32,664 nucleotides of DNA, taken from positions 1-32,664 of the forward strand of contig CAKTYE010000025.1 in assembly GCA_934631985.1 (NCBI GenBank), written 5' to 3'. The position numbers and the translations under genes were made by a program. Under the pieces are notes generated by a model. It saw only the letters and a program-made list of their open reading frames with translations, was not told where the DNA came from and ran no database searches. Position 1 is the first letter of the stretch. Every line of letters starts with the position of its first letter. Shown piece by piece: positions 31,714 through 32,664 of the stretch. The stretch comes from an uncultured Clostridia bacterium (lineage in GTDB: Bacteria > Bacillota > Clostridia > Christensenellales > Aristaeellaceae).

Positions 31714-32565
31714 TTAAATCTCCACCGTCATGCCGTCATAGGACACCAGGAAGCCACGTTCCGCCATGTAAGGCACCAGCTCCTCATGCAGGAAAATCTT
31801 CCCCTCGGGGCTCTTGCTGCCGTTATGGGAGAAGTGGTTGATGCAGAACACGGTCTTGTCCGTTGCCATGCCCTCGCGTAGCATGCGCTCCCGCACCTTC
31901 ACATTGTCGTCAATGCACATGTGTCCGCCGGAAAGCCCCGACACCAGCATGGTGCTGTCCAGGGACACATAGTCGAAGTGGAAATCCTTCAGGTGCGCCC
32001 AAGTTTCCTCCGAGAAGGGGCCGGAATCGTGGGCATAGAACAGCGTCTTGCCGTCCTTTTCAATGATGTAGTTGAAGCACTTTTCCTTCGGGTTGTGGTT
32101 GGCAATGGTGGGGGTGACGTGATAGCCGCCGATGTCCACCGTTTCGTATTCCTGCAGTTCCTTCCAGGCAATGCCCTGCGTCCACTGATCGCCGAAGGGC
32201 TTCATGCCCTTGTATTCCTCCATGCGGCGCATCAGTTCATCGTTGCCATAGAAGGTGAAGGGAATCTCGTCAATGTCGTTAGCGAACCAGGGGCAGCGCA
32301 TTTTGGTATCCTCAATGTAGAGGTGATCGTCATGGGTGTGGGTGATCAGACAATGCTTGATGTTGGGCAGGTCCACCTGATACAGCAGCATGTGCATGTA
32401 GGTATCCGGGCAGAAGTCCAGCAGCAGGGTACCATCGACGATGGCCTGCGAACGGGTGCGTAGGTTTTTGCCGCCGCGCTTAGTAGCCTCCTGGCAGGCG
32501 GGGCATTTGCAGAACATGGCGGGCCAGCCTTCTGCGGCGGCGGTGCCGAGGTATTGTAATTTCAT
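31714..32565 (-). CDS. PhnP-like metallo-beta-lactamase-fold hydrolase
   Basis: Zinc- or manganese-dependent phosphodiesterase-type hydrolase, 283 residues. The metal motif is HTHDDH (76-81), with later NHNPKE, YAHDSGPF and INHFSHNG supplying the other ligands. Near the N-terminus Cys19, Cys21 and Cys24 (FCKCPAC) match the structural zinc site of PhnP. ATG 32565 is chosen over the in-frame GTG 32574 because AAGGTGA lies 5 nt before it. No phn genes are adjacent, so a general cyclic phosphate or nucleotide role is as likely as phosphonate metabolism. It shares the terminator at 31671-31711. Confidence 0.87.
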   Translation of the reverse strand: MKLQYLGTAAAEGWPAMFCKCPACQEATKRGGKNLRTRSQAIVDGTLLLDFCPDTYMHMLLYQVDLPNIKHCLITHTHDDHLYIEDTKMRCPWFANDIDEIPFTFYGNDELMRRMEEYKGMKPFGDQWTQGIAWKELQEYETVDIGGYHVTPTIANHNPKEKCFNYIIEKDGKTLFYAHDSGPFSEETWAHLKDFHFDYVSLDSTMLVSGLSGGHMCIDDNVKVRERMLREGMATDKTVFCINHFSHNGSKSPEGKIFLHEELVPYMAERGFLVSYDGMTVEI

Positions 32566-32605
32566 TTGTTTCACCTTTCTTTTTATCTCAATGTAATCTT
32601 TGCAG

Positions 32606-32660
32606 GGGGATTTCGCCTCTGCGGAGGCGACCAGGGCTTTCCGATCGCCCTGGACCTTCG
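32606..32660. repeat. Intergenic double hairpin at window end
   Basis: TCGCCTC/GAGGCGA (32613-32619 with 32624-32630) is followed directly by CCAGGGC/GGCCCTGG-type pairing (32631-32637 with 32647-32653). It resembles the other intergenic hairpin repeats in architecture, not sequence; the window ends inside the intergenic region. Confidence 0.55.
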
Positions 32661-32664
32661 GGAT

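Overview
The window looks like a chromosomal piece of a GC-rich Clostridia member (Bacillota). Evidence: strong AGGAGG-type ribosome binding sites, sigma-A-like promoters, a cdaA-cdaR (YbbR) pair, a SpoVT-AbrB regulator, an iron-sulfur-type PurF and a one-chain clostridial-type PurL. The intergenic hairpin repeats recall gut Oscillospirales/Christensenellales, but that placement is an inference. I see no rRNA, tRNA, CRISPR, phage or transposase.

Layout. (1) 28-3632, minus strand: one promoter drives five secreted proteins that share a PepSY-like C-terminal module; two are a recent tandem duplicate. (2) 3669-4525, minus: a LytTR regulator whose receiver has lost its phosphoacceptor Asp. (3) 4689-5461, plus: a glycerophosphodiester phosphodiesterase with its own terminator. 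(4) 5526-7303, plus: an AbrB-like regulator overlapping an ABC-2 transporter pair, with a promoter and a perfect inverted repeat in front. (5) 7431-13017, minus: cdaA-cdaR-unknown membrane protein-rsmF-PHP phosphoesterase, in operon spacing. (6) About 13051-13790: gene-free DNA with a modular hairpin repeat. (7) 13791-27944, minus: a 14 kb purine operon purE-C-F-M-N-O-H-D-L-nucleoside phosphorylase-purB. (8) 28056-29535, plus: a MATE exporter. (9) 29536-30129: a second copy of the modular repeat. (10) 30130-31646, plus: a broken sensor/GGDEF remnant joined to an intact receiver-HD-GYP phosphodiesterase. (11) 31714-32565, minus: a PhnP-like metallo-hydrolase.

How the genes work together. The purine operon encodes every step from PRPP to IMP except a PurK. 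The last two steps are split between a free-standing AICAR transformylase and an archaeal-type (PurO-like) IMP cyclohydrolase, instead of the usual bifunctional PurH. Its leader carries a consensus promoter with CCGAA boxes, a 21-codon open frame with a good ribosome binding site, and an intrinsic terminator just before purE, which suggests attenuation. Two second-messenger systems lie here: c-di-AMP synthesis (cdaA/cdaR) and c-di-GMP turnover (HD-GYP).

The most unusual signals are the pur leader, the structured repeats whose copies differ mostly in loops or by paired compensatory changes, a 198-nt near-continuous palindrome between purF and purM, and the secreted paralogue array beside a phosphorylation-dead regulator.
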